Shown: piece after piece, positions 1-8,633 of the stretch
Layout of the letters: the number at the start of each line of letters is the position of its first letter
How positions within the stretch are numbered: position 1 is the first letter of the stretch
Assembly (NCBI RefSeq): GCF_900116175.1
Contig: NZ_FPCH01000001.1
Span: forward strand, 622,501-686,500
Length of the DNA: 64,000 bases
Direction of reading: 5' to 3'
Source of the DNA: Hyphomicrobium facile
GTDB lineage: Bacteria > Pseudomonadota > Alphaproteobacteria > Rhizobiales > Hyphomicrobiaceae
Program-made: the position numbers and the translations under genes
Notes under the pieces: generated by a model
Seen by the model: only the letters and a program-made list of their open reading frames with translations
The model's database searches: none
Told to the model about the DNA's origin: nothing

Positions 1-1
1 G

Positions 2-373
2 GAAATGGTCGAGCACGATCGGCTGCTTCTGCTGGAAGAGGGGCATTGCCTGCGCGATCAGGCGCTCACGTACTGCAGTCTGCAGCAGGTCGACGACGTC
101 AACACGTTCGGTGCATCCAGTCTTTCGACCATCGTCGAGATGGTGTCGGCAGGATTTGGTATCACGTTGCTTCCTGAAATCTGCCTCGGTGTGGAAGGCC
201 GGAGCCGGGAGATCAAGATCATCCGGTTCGTCGACCCCGAGCCGGCGCGGTCCATTGGGCTCGCATGGCGGCGCTCCAGTCCGCGGCGCGAAGATTTTCT
301 CGCGCTGGGAAAACTCGTGGCTGAAGCGGGTGAGCTCTCGCTGAAGCGCGGCGCTCAGGCGGTCCAGGTTTAA
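2..373 (+). CDS. oxyR: Hydrogen peroxide-sensing LysR regulator OxyR, C-terminal part (cut by window start)
   Basis: This is the last ~123 codons of a LysR-family regulator; the reading frame is open to the left edge, so the HTH and first effector subdomain lie outside the window. The diagnostic stretch GHCLRDQALTYC carries two cysteines nine residues apart, matching the redox pair Cys199/Cys208 of Escherichia coli OxyR. OxyR forms this disulfide on peroxide exposure and then activates catalase and peroxidase genes. The stretch after it (SAGFGITLLPE) is the usual end of a LysR substrate-binding fold. It converges on the DUF882 gene. The true start is unseen; the ATG near the edge is internal. 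Confidence 0.9.
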   Translation, partial: EMVEHDRLLLLEEGHCLRDQALTYCSLQQVDDVNTFGASSLSTIVEMVSAGFGITLLPEICLGVEGRSREIKIIRFVDPEPARSIGLAWRRSSPRREDFLALGKLVAEAGELSLKRGAQAVQV

Positions 374-392
374 TTGGGCAGGCCTGATCGGG

Positions 393-1952
393 TCAGCGGG
401 CGCTGGTTTGAACCGGCCTGCTTTCGATACCGGCTGGCATTCTATTTTGCTCGATCTCCAGCAGGGCTTCGGCGTGCACGGCTTTGCCCTGGAATTGGTC
501 GGACTTCGATGATTCCGCCAATTGCCGGCCGGGTCTGAACTTCATCGGCACGATGCCGCCGACGTCATCCAGAACATCGAGGGTCGCCGCGACGTTGGGT
601 GCCTGCATTTCGGCGAGGAGCTGATCGCGCGAGGCCGGTGTGTCGCTCAGAAGCGGCGCGAGCGGGAAGGGCCGATAATCGAGTTCGTCAGGGTGGTCGT
701 CGTCGAATTGGGGGGCTTGCGCCCAGCCGTTGCCGAGGCTTGCGGGGTGCATGTCGGTCGCGGTCCCGGCTGCGGGATCGAGGCTCGCGACGCGCGCCGC
801 CGGTGACGGCGCGGCGGGTTGACGGGTTTCAGCCAGGGCGACGGCGGCCAAGGCCTTTTGCGGACGGACCGCTGGGCGTGGTCCTTGGACGAGTTCAGGC
901 ACCGGCATGGAGGCTGCGGCCGTCACCAAGGCGTCGAGCTTGCCGCGATCCGCCTCTGAGGGAAGCGTGAAGCGTGACGAGCGATCGACGAGCTTCGGCG
1001 CGGACTTGAGTTGGGGCTTCGGTTGAGCATCGGGTTCAAGCGAAGCAACTTGCGCCGGTGCAAACGGGCGCGGCGCCGTCAGGGCCGGATCGGGTTCGGT
1101 CGTCAGGTTGACGTTTCGGCGCTGCGCGCCGTCCGCCGTTTGCGTCGCGGGCCGTGAGGGGTTTCCGAGAGAGGCGACGACGTTCAGGCTCTTTTTCGGC
1201 GGGCTGATCCCGACAGACGCGACCATCGTTCTGGACGTGCCGGGCGTCCGGCGATCGTGGAAGAATTCGGCGACCTGAGTTGCGAGTTCGCTGTACTTGC
1301 TCTGGGCGACCTTGACGTCGTTCGGCGTGATCGGCCGGCCGTCGTCGGGGACATATTTCGAGCGGCCGTTCGGGAAGAGCAGGGCGAGTTCCTGGCGCGG
1401 CATGCGCGGCCACATGCGGACGTTTGCGGTATCGATGTGAACGAATGGGATGCCTGACGTCGGGTAGTAGCCGACGCCGCCGCGCTCGCGGATCAATGCG
1501 GAGTAGCGCATCTTTTTCAGCGGAATGTCGGGGAACGTGATGTCGATCGCCTTGCCGGTGATGTGCTGGCTCTGCTTGGCCTGCCCGCCGCGGGTATGGC
1601 GCAACATTTCATTGGTGCCTGAGGAGCGGTAGCCGCAAATAATACTTATGGGCTCCTTGGAGCCGAGTTCTTCGTGCATCTCCCACGCGATATCGAGCGT
1701 TTGGGGAGAGATTTCCTTGACCTCGTTCTTGCGCCAATCGCGCATGATCCAATTGATCTGCTTCAGCGCTTCGGGAATGTATTGGCCGTTGCGCTTGTAC
1801 GTGACAGTCAGGCGCTCTTGGGTGTGAATGTGATAGAACGAGATCGTGCGTTCTTCGGGTTCGCCTGCCGCCGTCATCTTATCGGCGTGCAGAAACACGG
1901 ACACAACAAGCGTCAACGAGCCCAAAACCAGGCCTGATCGGCGAAAGGCCAC
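393..1952 (-). CDS. DUF882 / peptidase M15-like periplasmic murein enzyme with long disordered tail
   Basis: 519 aa from the GTG at 1952, chosen because GGGGGA lies just upstream and an N-terminal hydrophobic segment (about residues 8-24) follows directly; a TTG at 1997 would add 15 non-signal residues. The DUF882/YcbK-type zinc peptidase core is at about residues 35-190: CGYRS near 106, the metal motif SQHITGKAID near 128-137, and the VHID metal site near 171. The family resembles D-Ala-D-Ala carboxypeptidases acting on peptidoglycan in the periplasm. The remaining ~300 residues are Pro/Ala-rich and low complexity, much longer than the ~200-aa core family, so they may be a wall-spanning or protein-binding tail. 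It lies downstream of the L,D-transpeptidase on the same strand but behind a terminator, so it is transcribed on its own. Confidence 0.85.
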   Translation of the reverse strand: MAFRRSGLVLGSLTLVVSVFLHADKMTAAGEPEERTISFYHIHTQERLTVTYKRNGQYIPEALKQINWIMRDWRKNEVKEISPQTLDIAWEMHEELGSKEPISIICGYRSSGTNEMLRHTRGGQAKQSQHITGKAIDITFPDIPLKKMRYSALIRERGGVGYYPTSGIPFVHIDTANVRMWPRMPRQELALLFPNGRSKYVPDDGRPITPNDVKVAQSKYSELATQVAEFFHDRRTPGTSRTMVASVGISPPKKSLNVVASLGNPSRPATQTADGAQRRNVNLTTEPDPALTAPRPFAPAQVASLEPDAQPKPQLKSAPKLVDRSSRFTLPSEADRGKLDALVTAAASMPVPELVQGPRPAVRPQKALAAVALAETRQPAAPSPAARVASLDPAAGTATDMHPASLGNGWAQAPQFDDDHPDELDYRPFPLAPLLSDTPASRDQLLAEMQAPNVAATLDVLDDVGGIVPMKFRPGRQLAESSKSDQFQGKAVHAEALLEIEQNRMPAGIESRPVQTSAR

Positions 1953-2110
1953 GAATTCCCCCGTCCCTACTAAATCCCCGAGCCCGACTGGGGCCAAAAA
2001 TGCTCGGCCATTAACGGTTAATCCCGAACCGTTAAGAGGCGGTAACTATCCTGTTCGAACATTTAAAGGGTTGGAAGGGGCGATAAAAAGGCCGGAATGC
2101 TCAGGCACGG

Positions 2111-2145
2111 ACAAACGAAAGCCGGCCGATCAGGGATCGGCCGGC
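2111..2145 (-). terminator. Intrinsic terminator after the L,D-transpeptidase gene
   Basis: An 11-bp perfect stem (GCCGGCCGATC at 2121-2131 with its complement at 2135-2145) has a 3-nt loop. On the minus strand it is followed by the T-rich TTTCGTTTGT. It sits 24 nt past the stop of the L,D-transpeptidase gene. Confidence 0.8.
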
Positions 2146-2168
2146 TGCGGAAGATCAGTTAGCGGAGG

Positions 2169-4298
2169 TTAAAACCCGCCCAAAACTTGCTTGAAGAAGT
2201 TACCGAGGCCGGGATCGTATTTCTTTTTGCCACGACTATCGCGTTCGTCGTAGCTGCCGAACAGACCACCGAAGCCGTCACCGCCCCAACCGTCACCCTG
2301 CGGAATATCCTCTGGCGAGACTTTCTTCTCGTCGGCCTTCTGGATCTGGTTCCAGCGGCCGGCAAGCGCCAGATTGATCCGCTTCTCGTGACCGTAGACG
2401 TCGCCGAAGGTCTGGACTTCGCCGCCGTCGTCGACCCAAGCCGTGAAATACGTGACGTGGACGGGGATCGGCTGGTCGAGGCTGATTTCGTTTTCCTCAG
2501 GACCCTTCGCAATAAGGTTCTGGACCATCGACGCATCCCAGCCCTTGTCCTTGCCAAGGATGATTTCGGCAAGCTTCACGGGATTGCGGACGCGCATGCA
2601 GCCGTGGCTGAACGCACGCGTGCTTTCGTTGAAGAGGCTCTTGCTCGGCGTGTCGTGCAAATAGACCGCGTGCTTGTTCGGGAACAGGAACTTCACGACG
2701 CCGAGGGCATTGCCGCCGCCGGGCGGCTGATAGACGTTGAAGTTCCGGATGTCAGTCCGGTTCCAATCGACACTGTAGGGATCCATCTTCCGGCCGTTGC
2801 GCTCGATCACGAGCCCCTGGCGGCGCAGCGGATCACCACCGGCTCTGAGACTTGGCAACAGCTCTTTGATCTTGATCGAATCCGGCACGCTCCAGCGCGG
2901 CTGGAGGACCACGGTCCGCATCATTTCGGAGAAGATCGGCGATTGCGTATCGGGGCGTCCCGAGACGATGCGCTCCTCATGGATGACCTCGCCGTCCGAG
3001 ATCACGCGGACTTTGAACTCGGGAATGTTGACCATGATGTAGTATTTGCCGAGGTCGTCCGGCATCCAGCGCCACTCTTCCATGTTGGCGACAAGCTTCG
3101 CGTCGCTCACATCGTTGCTGGCGTTCAGGGAGCGGCGTAGCGGTTGGGTGATCGAGGGATTGGCCGGCTGAATTCCCTTGCTTTCCTTGTAAGCCACGAC
3201 GGCCGTGGCGAGCGCCTTGTCGTAGTAGGTGTCGTCTGGCGGCGTGCCGTCGTCCTTCGCGGTCGCGGCGGCGACCTTGAGGCGCTTATGGAGGATTGCG
3301 ATCTGGGCATGGCTGGCGCCGGGCATCAGCTTCGGGCCGTCCGGGATCTTCAGAGCTTCCGCTTCTTTGGCATTGGCGCGAAGTGCCAGCAGCTTTTCGC
3401 GCAGGCGAATGAATTGCGGATGCTTCGGGTGAAGCTCGGTCAGATACGTGCCCTGGTCCGGAACGCTCGCTAGGCTATCGATGACGGTTCTGCGATCGAG
3501 AACCACCGGTTTCCGGTCGAGATACGTGCCGAGCTGGGAAGACGGGTCCGTGATCCGGTCGCCACGCGCATCGCGTGCATATTCCATCGCCGCGAGCGAC
3601 AGGCGTGTCTCGGCGACTGTCAGGTCGTCGAGGTTGAACTCGCCATTGGCGCCAGGTTTCAGATCGGCGATTTTGAAGTCGGCCGCGCGGAGACCCCAGC
3701 TGTCAGCGTCCTTGAGGGTCGCGATGACGTTTTTTGCGGCGTCATTGTAACCGGTCTTGCTCACCCAAAGCGTCGAGCCCATGCGGGAATCGTAGAATTG
3801 GATCAGGACTTGGCGATCCGCCTGGTCGGTGCCTGCCAACGCTTTTTTGGCGTTGTCCTGCAAGTAGCGGGAAACGGGAAGATAGAGGAGGTCGTCCAAG
3901 GGGACGATCGTGCGCGCCGCCGCGGTGCTCTCGGCGGGTGCCGCAGCAGCGGGCGCTGCAGGTGCTGCAGGAGCGGCGCTTTGCGCGGGCGCAGCGGTTT
4001 CATTCTGGGCGGGCTCGGCGGAAGCGGGTGCGGCTGCCGGAGCGGGAGCACCAGCGCCCTCGGCGGGCGTCGTTGGGGATGGTGCAACCTGCGGTGTTTC
4101 CGGTGTCACCTCTGGCCGCATCGCGGTCTGCGGAGCAGCAGAAGTGCTGCCAGCTGAATTATCGTCGGGCGCGGGGACTGCAGTCGATGCGCGATCCGCT
4201 CCATCGGTTTGTGCAGTATCGGATTCGACAGCGAAGGCTGCAGATACCGAGCCGGTGGTCAGCATTACGCCGACCGCCAGAAGTGTCGCGACACGCAT
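2169..4298 (-). CDS. L,D-transpeptidase (YcbB-like), secreted
   Basis: 709 aa from ATG 4298 (a GTG at 4310 is also possible, but GAGG fits the ATG better). The signal peptide spans about residues 1-24. A long Ala/Pro-rich region follows to about 130, then a scaffold domain with a peptidoglycan-binding-like stretch. The YkuD catalytic domain contains YLHDTP and the active-site signature SHGCMRV, with the nucleophilic Cys near residue 570. Enzymes of this family make 3-3 (or lipoprotein) cross-links in periplasmic murein and resist most beta-lactams. The order of domains and the size (family usually 500-620 aa) match E. coli YcbB/LdtD, with the Pro/Ala linker accounting for the extra length. 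The C-terminus is Gly/Asp-rich with GWGGDGFGGLFG, of unknown role. Next to the DUF882 peptidase it suggests an envelope-remodelling neighbourhood. Confidence 0.92.
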   Translation of the reverse strand: MRVATLLAVGVMLTTGSVSAAFAVESDTAQTDGADRASTAVPAPDDNSAGSTSAAPQTAMRPEVTPETPQVAPSPTTPAEGAGAPAPAAAPASAEPAQNETAAPAQSAAPAAPAAPAAAAPAESTAAARTIVPLDDLLYLPVSRYLQDNAKKALAGTDQADRQVLIQFYDSRMGSTLWVSKTGYNDAAKNVIATLKDADSWGLRAADFKIADLKPGANGEFNLDDLTVAETRLSLAAMEYARDARGDRITDPSSQLGTYLDRKPVVLDRRTVIDSLASVPDQGTYLTELHPKHPQFIRLREKLLALRANAKEAEALKIPDGPKLMPGASHAQIAILHKRLKVAAATAKDDGTPPDDTYYDKALATAVVAYKESKGIQPANPSITQPLRRSLNASNDVSDAKLVANMEEWRWMPDDLGKYYIMVNIPEFKVRVISDGEVIHEERIVSGRPDTQSPIFSEMMRTVVLQPRWSVPDSIKIKELLPSLRAGGDPLRRQGLVIERNGRKMDPYSVDWNRTDIRNFNVYQPPGGGNALGVVKFLFPNKHAVYLHDTPSKSLFNESTRAFSHGCMRVRNPVKLAEIILGKDKGWDASMVQNLIAKGPEENEISLDQPIPVHVTYFTAWVDDGGEVQTFGDVYGHEKRINLALAGRWNQIQKADEKKVSPEDIPQGDGWGGDGFGGLFGSYDERDSRGKKKYDPGLGNFFKQVLGGF

Positions 4299-4742
4299 AA
4301 GAATTTTCACCTCTTAGTTACCGGCCTTAGATACGCGCCAGCACTCCGCCTTACCAGCCCGATCGCGCGACATGGCTGTATTGCACAGCGCTGTGGCGAA
4401 ACTGTTGCTGTTTCGTGCTCTCGAAGCGTATGCCGGCAACAAAAACGCTGCCCGTCCGACGAATGCGCTTAGCTAACAAAATAGGGAGAAGAAAGTTGCG
4501 ATTTTATTGAAGTCTGTGCCGTGTCAGGCCGCAGCTTCATGTCGCGGTATCCCAAAAATGCAAAAGCCCCGGATGCAGCCAGGGCTTTTGCGGGTGAGGA
4601 CGAAGGGGCCTCCGCTCTCACGTAATTAGATAGGTCGACCGCCGGGCGAGAATGTGACGACGAGGGGAAGCCCGTCAGACAAGACTCGGCGTCCGGCATG
4701 CGATCGGAACTCTGCCGAATTCATGCCGGGGTCATTTCTGGG
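4299..4742. other. 444-nt intergenic region: L,D-transpeptidase promoter side plus response-regulator terminator
   Basis: No convincing coding sequence. The right half holds the terminator of the response-regulator gene (4551-4591); the left ~240 nt must contain the L,D-transpeptidase promoter, but I see no clear consensus boxes. A 76-codon open frame here runs through the terminator hairpin and is not credible. Confidence 0.6.
4551..4591 (-). terminator. Intrinsic terminator after the sigma-54 response regulator
   Basis: A 10-bp perfect stem (GCAAAAGCCC at 4560-4569 with its complement at 4582-4591) and a 12-nt loop, followed on the minus strand by ATTTTTGGG. It lies about 150 nt downstream of the response-regulator stop. 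Confidence 0.75.
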
Positions 4743-6251
4743 CTAGTTGGTGCGGGGCTCTAATCCGTATTCCTGCATCTTCCGGTAGAGTGTCGAGCGG
4801 CCGATGTTGAGCCGTTTCGCCACTTCCGTCATGTGTCCGCGATAACGGCCGAGGGCCAATCGGATCATGTCGGCTTCGATCGCTTCGAGAGAGCGAATTT
4901 CGCCGTCCTCGGCGACCGCCTGGATGCCGAGCGAGCTTCCGGAAATCTGCGACTTCATTTCGACCGTGTGCGGCACGGTGTTCTCGGCGCCGAGCAGAGC
5001 CGGTCCGGTGTACGCAGGTGGTTTCTGAACGGCTGCGGGCGCTGCCGGGATCTCCGTCTCAAAGCCTTCCACGTGGGCTGCAATCTGCGGGAACTCGGCG
5101 ACAGTAAGCTCCGGTCCATCGGCCAGAACAACGGCGCGGAAAACTGCGTTCTCGAGCTGGCGAACGTTGCCCGGCCACGAATACGACTGAAGAAGCCGCA
5201 TCGCACGGTCGGAGATTGTCGCGACGCGCTTGCCTTCTTCTGCCGCGAAGCGGGCGATGAAGTGCCGGGCGAGTTCGGGAATGTCCTCCACGCGCTCACG
5301 CAGCGGCGGCACGAAAATCGGGAAGACATTGAGGCGGTAATACAGGTCCTCGCGGAACTTGCCGTCCTTCACCTGCTGGATCATGTCGCGGTTGGTCGCG
5401 GAGATCAGGCGGAAGTTCACTTTCACCGGGCGCTTGGCGCCGACCGGATCGATTTCGCCTTCCTGCAGGGCGCGCAGCAGTTTCACCTGTGCGTCGAGAG
5501 GAAGCTCGCCGACCTCGTCGAGGAAGAGCGTGCCGCCGTCGGCTTCCTGGAACTTACCCGTGCGCTTGTCGACGGCGCCGGTGAAGGCTCCCTTTTCGTG
5601 GCCGAAAAGGATGCTTTCGATGAGGTTTTCAGGGATGGCGCCGCAGTTCACGGTGATGAACGGCTTTCCGGCGCGATCGCTTTCGCCCTGGATGGCGCGT
5701 GCGATCAGCTCTTTGCCGACGCCGCTCTCGCCTTCGATCAGGACGGGAATGTTCGAAGCCGCAGCGCGCTTGCCGAGCGTGATGACGCGCTTCATGGCTT
5801 CGCCGCGCAATACGAGATCGCCGAAGGTCAACGTGCCGTCGACTGTCTTCTTGATGCGATTGATCTCGTCAGCGAGTGCTTCGATCTTCAGTGCACTCTT
5901 GATCGATACGTCGAGCCGCTCGGGAGACGCCGGTTTGACGACGAAATCGACTGCGCCGCGGCGCATTGCGTTGATGGCCGTTTCAATCGAGCCGTGCGCC
6001 GTTTGAACGATGATCGGCGGCATGCCGGCTACACGGCCGATGCGATCGAGAACCGCCATGCCGTCCATGCCGGGCATGACAAGGTCGAGCAGCACCAAGC
6101 CAATCTGAGAATGCTCAGGGCCTTCGAGAATTTGGATCGCCTGTTCGCCGGAACCGCAGGTTCTGGTCTCGAAACCGAACCGCTTGATCGTTTCTTCGAG
6201 AATGCGACGCTGGGCAGGATCGTCATCGACGATGAGAATACGCTTGGACAT
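4743..6251 (-). CDS. Sigma-54-dependent response regulator (NtrC family)
   Basis: 502 aa from ATG 6251 (MSKRILIVDDD); a GTG two codons upstream is possible. Domains in order: receiver (about 1-120, acidic pocket DDD near 9-11, phospho-acceptor Asp near 56 in LLDLVMPG); AAA+ ATPase (about 145-370, Walker A GESGVGKE near 175, sigma-54 contact loop GAFTGA near 237); and a C-terminal Fis-type HTH (about 460-500). The protein would open promoters bound by RpoN holoenzyme after phosphorylation. No histidine kinase gene is adjacent, so the partner and target genes are unknown. It is monocistronic, with its own terminator. Confidence 0.93.
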   Translation of the reverse strand: MSKRILIVDDDPAQRRILEETIKRFGFETRTCGSGEQAIQILEGPEHSQIGLVLLDLVMPGMDGMAVLDRIGRVAGMPPIIVQTAHGSIETAINAMRRGAVDFVVKPASPERLDVSIKSALKIEALADEINRIKKTVDGTLTFGDLVLRGEAMKRVITLGKRAAASNIPVLIEGESGVGKELIARAIQGESDRAGKPFITVNCGAIPENLIESILFGHEKGAFTGAVDKRTGKFQEADGGTLFLDEVGELPLDAQVKLLRALQEGEIDPVGAKRPVKVNFRLISATNRDMIQQVKDGKFREDLYYRLNVFPIFVPPLRERVEDIPELARHFIARFAAEEGKRVATISDRAMRLLQSYSWPGNVRQLENAVFRAVVLADGPELTVAEFPQIAAHVEGFETEIPAAPAAVQKPPAYTGPALLGAENTVPHTVEMKSQISGSSLGIQAVAEDGEIRSLEAIEADMIRLALGRYRGHMTEVAKRLNIGRSTLYRKMQEYGLEPRTN

Positions 6252-6590
6252 TTGCACGCAACTTTACTCTTACGGATACACCGGTCAGCTGCGGCGGCCG
6301 GATGCTGGAATTGACCCAGCTTCAAACACGCGGTGACCTAGAACTTACGCAACGAGTGAAGATTGCCCGACAAGGGTAAATGTAAGGTTTCGGATTGGCA
6401 CAATATTCTTCGCGCATCGGTAAGCGGCTGATGTGGCGCGGAAGTTTTTGCTCGCGATGACTGCTTTGGACGTTGCAGAGCCCACTCGAGGCGCCGTCAG
6501 TTTCGCAAAAGAGGCCATGGGCCGCTCGAATTTCAGTTTCGGCGAGCCTGTGGTAAGCCACCACGAAATTCTCGTTTGTAAAGGACACCC
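6252..6590. other. 339-nt divergent intergenic region with no gene seen
   Basis: This separates the response-regulator gene (minus) from pepF (plus) and must hold both promoters. I find no strong hairpin, no clear -35/-10 pair and no small gene with a ribosome-binding site. Only the pepF Shine-Dalgarno (AAGGA just before 6591) is clear. Confidence 0.5.
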
Positions 6591-8438
6591 ATGCGACGCC
6601 AGTCTTTTTCGGACATCAACCTCGCCCCCGAAGCTCCTTCGCAATCGCCCGCAGATGGGCAGTCGCTTGGAACGATGCCTGAATGGGATTTGAGCGACCT
6701 CTACTCGGGTCCGGATGCGCCTGAAATCCGGCGAGATCTCAAAGAGGCTGCCGCTGAGGCGACGCGCATCAAGGCGACATATCAGGGTCGTCTCGCGGAC
6801 CTCGCGAAAGACGGCGACAAACTGATCGAGCCCATCAAGGACTACGAGAAGCTTGCCGATCTCACGGGCAAGCTCGGTTCCTATTCGGGGCTGTACTACG
6901 TCCTGAACCAGACGGATCCGGCGCGCGCCAAGTTCAACGCCGATATCTCGGAAGCGCTGACGAAGCTCTATACCGATCTCATTTTCTTCGAGCTGGAACT
7001 CAACCAGATCGACGACGCGGTCATCGATGAGGCGCTGAAGCACGCAAGCCTCAAGCGGTATAAGCCTTGGTTCGACGATCTCCGGAAAGAGAAGCCGCAT
7101 CAGCTCGACGAGAAGATCGAGACGCTTTTCACGGAGAAATCGCAGACGAGCCGTGCGGCGTGGAACCGTCTGTTCGACGAGACGATGTCGTCGCTCCGCT
7201 TCCAGGTCAAAGGCTACAAGGAGCCGTTGTCGCTGGAGCCGACGCTGAACTTCCTGTCGGACGCGGACGAGAAGAAGCGCAAGGCGGCGTCAGAAGCGCT
7301 GTCCAAGGTTTTCAAAGCCAATCTGCCCCTGTTCACGCGGATCACGAATACGCTCGCGAAGGACAAGGAGATTTCCGACCGCTGGCACAATTTCAAGGAC
7401 GTTGCGGATAGCCGCAATCTCGCCAATCGCGTCGAAGGCCCGGTGGTCGATGCGCTCGTGTCGAGCGTACGGGCTGCCTATCCGCTGCTTTCGCATCGCT
7501 ATTACGCGATGAAGGCAAAGTGGCTCGGCAAGAAGAAGCTTGCATCATGGGACCGGAACGCGCCGCTGCCGGACAAGCCGGAGCGAACGATTTCGTGGCC
7601 CGAAGCCGAGCAGATCGTGCTGCGCGCTTACAATGGTTTCGCGCCCGAGATGGCGACGATCGCCAAGCAGTTTTTCGACAAGAACTGGATCGATGCTCCG
7701 GTGCGGCCGGGCAAGGCGCCAGGTGCGTTCTCGGCGTCGACGGTCCCGTCGGTGCATCCCTATGTGATGATGAATTATCTGGGTAAGCCCCGGGACGTCA
7801 TGACGCTCGCGCACGAGCTTGGTCATGGCGTGCACCAATGGCTGGCGCGCGATCAGGGTCCGCTGCTCGCACCGACGCCATTGACGCTTGCCGAAACGGC
7901 GTCCGTGTTCGGCGAGATGCTGACGTTCAATTCGATCATTTCCGAGACCAAGGATCCGCGCGAGAAGAAAGCCATGCTCGCCGGCAAGGTCGAGGATATG
8001 CTCAACACCGTCGTGCGTCAGATCGCGTTCTACACGTTCGAACGCAAGGTTCATGAGGCGCGCCGCGAGGGCGAATTGACGTCCGACCAGATCAACAGCT
8101 TGTGGCTCGAGGTGCAGGCGGAAAGCTTAGGACCGGCGATCGACTTGAAGCCCGGCTATGAAGTCTTCTGGACTTACATTCCGCACTTCATCCACTCGCC
8201 GTTCTATGTCTATGCCTACGCTTTCGGCGATTGCCTCGTGAACTCTCTGTACGGTCTTTACGCCGAAGCACACCCCGAGTTCGTTCAGAAATATTTCAGC
8301 CTCTTGAAGGCCGGTGGCTCGAAGCACCACTCCGAACTTCTTGCTCCATTCGGGCTCGATGCCCGCGATCCGGAGTTCTGGAACAAGGGGCTCAAGGTCA
8401 TCGAAGGCATGATCGACGAACTGGAAAAAATCGGCTGA
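6591..8438 (+). CDS. pepF: Oligoendopeptidase F (M3 family)
   Basis: 615 aa, the usual length for PepF. Start ATG 6591 has AAGGA nine nt upstream. The zinc-binding HEXXH motif is seen as LAHELGHGVHQ near residues 404-412, with the third ligand Glu in TLAETASVFGEM about 25 residues later. The N-terminal half has the helical M3 fold (WDLSDLY near 30, typical of the family). It is a cytoplasmic metallopeptidase that trims short peptides. It is monocistronic, followed by 195 nt before kup. Confidence 0.93.
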   Translation: MRRQSFSDINLAPEAPSQSPADGQSLGTMPEWDLSDLYSGPDAPEIRRDLKEAAAEATRIKATYQGRLADLAKDGDKLIEPIKDYEKLADLTGKLGSYSGLYYVLNQTDPARAKFNADISEALTKLYTDLIFFELELNQIDDAVIDEALKHASLKRYKPWFDDLRKEKPHQLDEKIETLFTEKSQTSRAAWNRLFDETMSSLRFQVKGYKEPLSLEPTLNFLSDADEKKRKAASEALSKVFKANLPLFTRITNTLAKDKEISDRWHNFKDVADSRNLANRVEGPVVDALVSSVRAAYPLLSHRYYAMKAKWLGKKKLASWDRNAPLPDKPERTISWPEAEQIVLRAYNGFAPEMATIAKQFFDKNWIDAPVRPGKAPGAFSASTVPSVHPYVMMNYLGKPRDVMTLAHELGHGVHQWLARDQGPLLAPTPLTLAETASVFGEMLTFNSIISETKDPREKKAMLAGKVEDMLNTVVRQIAFYTFERKVHEARREGELTSDQINSLWLEVQAESLGPAIDLKPGYEVFWTYIPHFIHSPFYVYAYAFGDCLVNSLYGLYAEAHPEFVQKYFSLLKAGGSKHHSELLAPFGLDARDPEFWNKGLKVIEGMIDELEKIG

Positions 8439-8633
8439 GGGCGGTGCGTCAGGACCGGGCCGGAAATCCTTTGTGAGGGAAGGCAACGAATCCTTTCGCA
8501 GCGCATTGTCAAGCGGAGAACGGGCGTTTACGGGGGGCGGGAGGCGAATTTGCCGCTTCCCAATGTCCTGTCGTGGGAGTAGAAGCCCGCCACTTTGCTG
8601 CGATGCAGCCTTAAATAAGGTCGAGGTGCCTAG

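Noticed and set aside
4469-4699. A 76-codon minus-strand frame between the response regulator and the L,D-transpeptidase
   Set aside because: It crosses a strong intrinsic terminator and has no ribosome-binding site.
4833-6314. A 493-codon open frame on the plus strand opposite the response regulator
   Set aside because: It mirrors the GC-rich codon pattern of the real gene on the other strand, has no recognisable domain, and the minus-strand frame has complete NtrC-family motifs.
6345-7100. A 251-codon minus-strand frame opposite the pepF start
   Set aside because: Antisense shadow without domain; pepF has its own ribosome-binding site and HEXXH motif.
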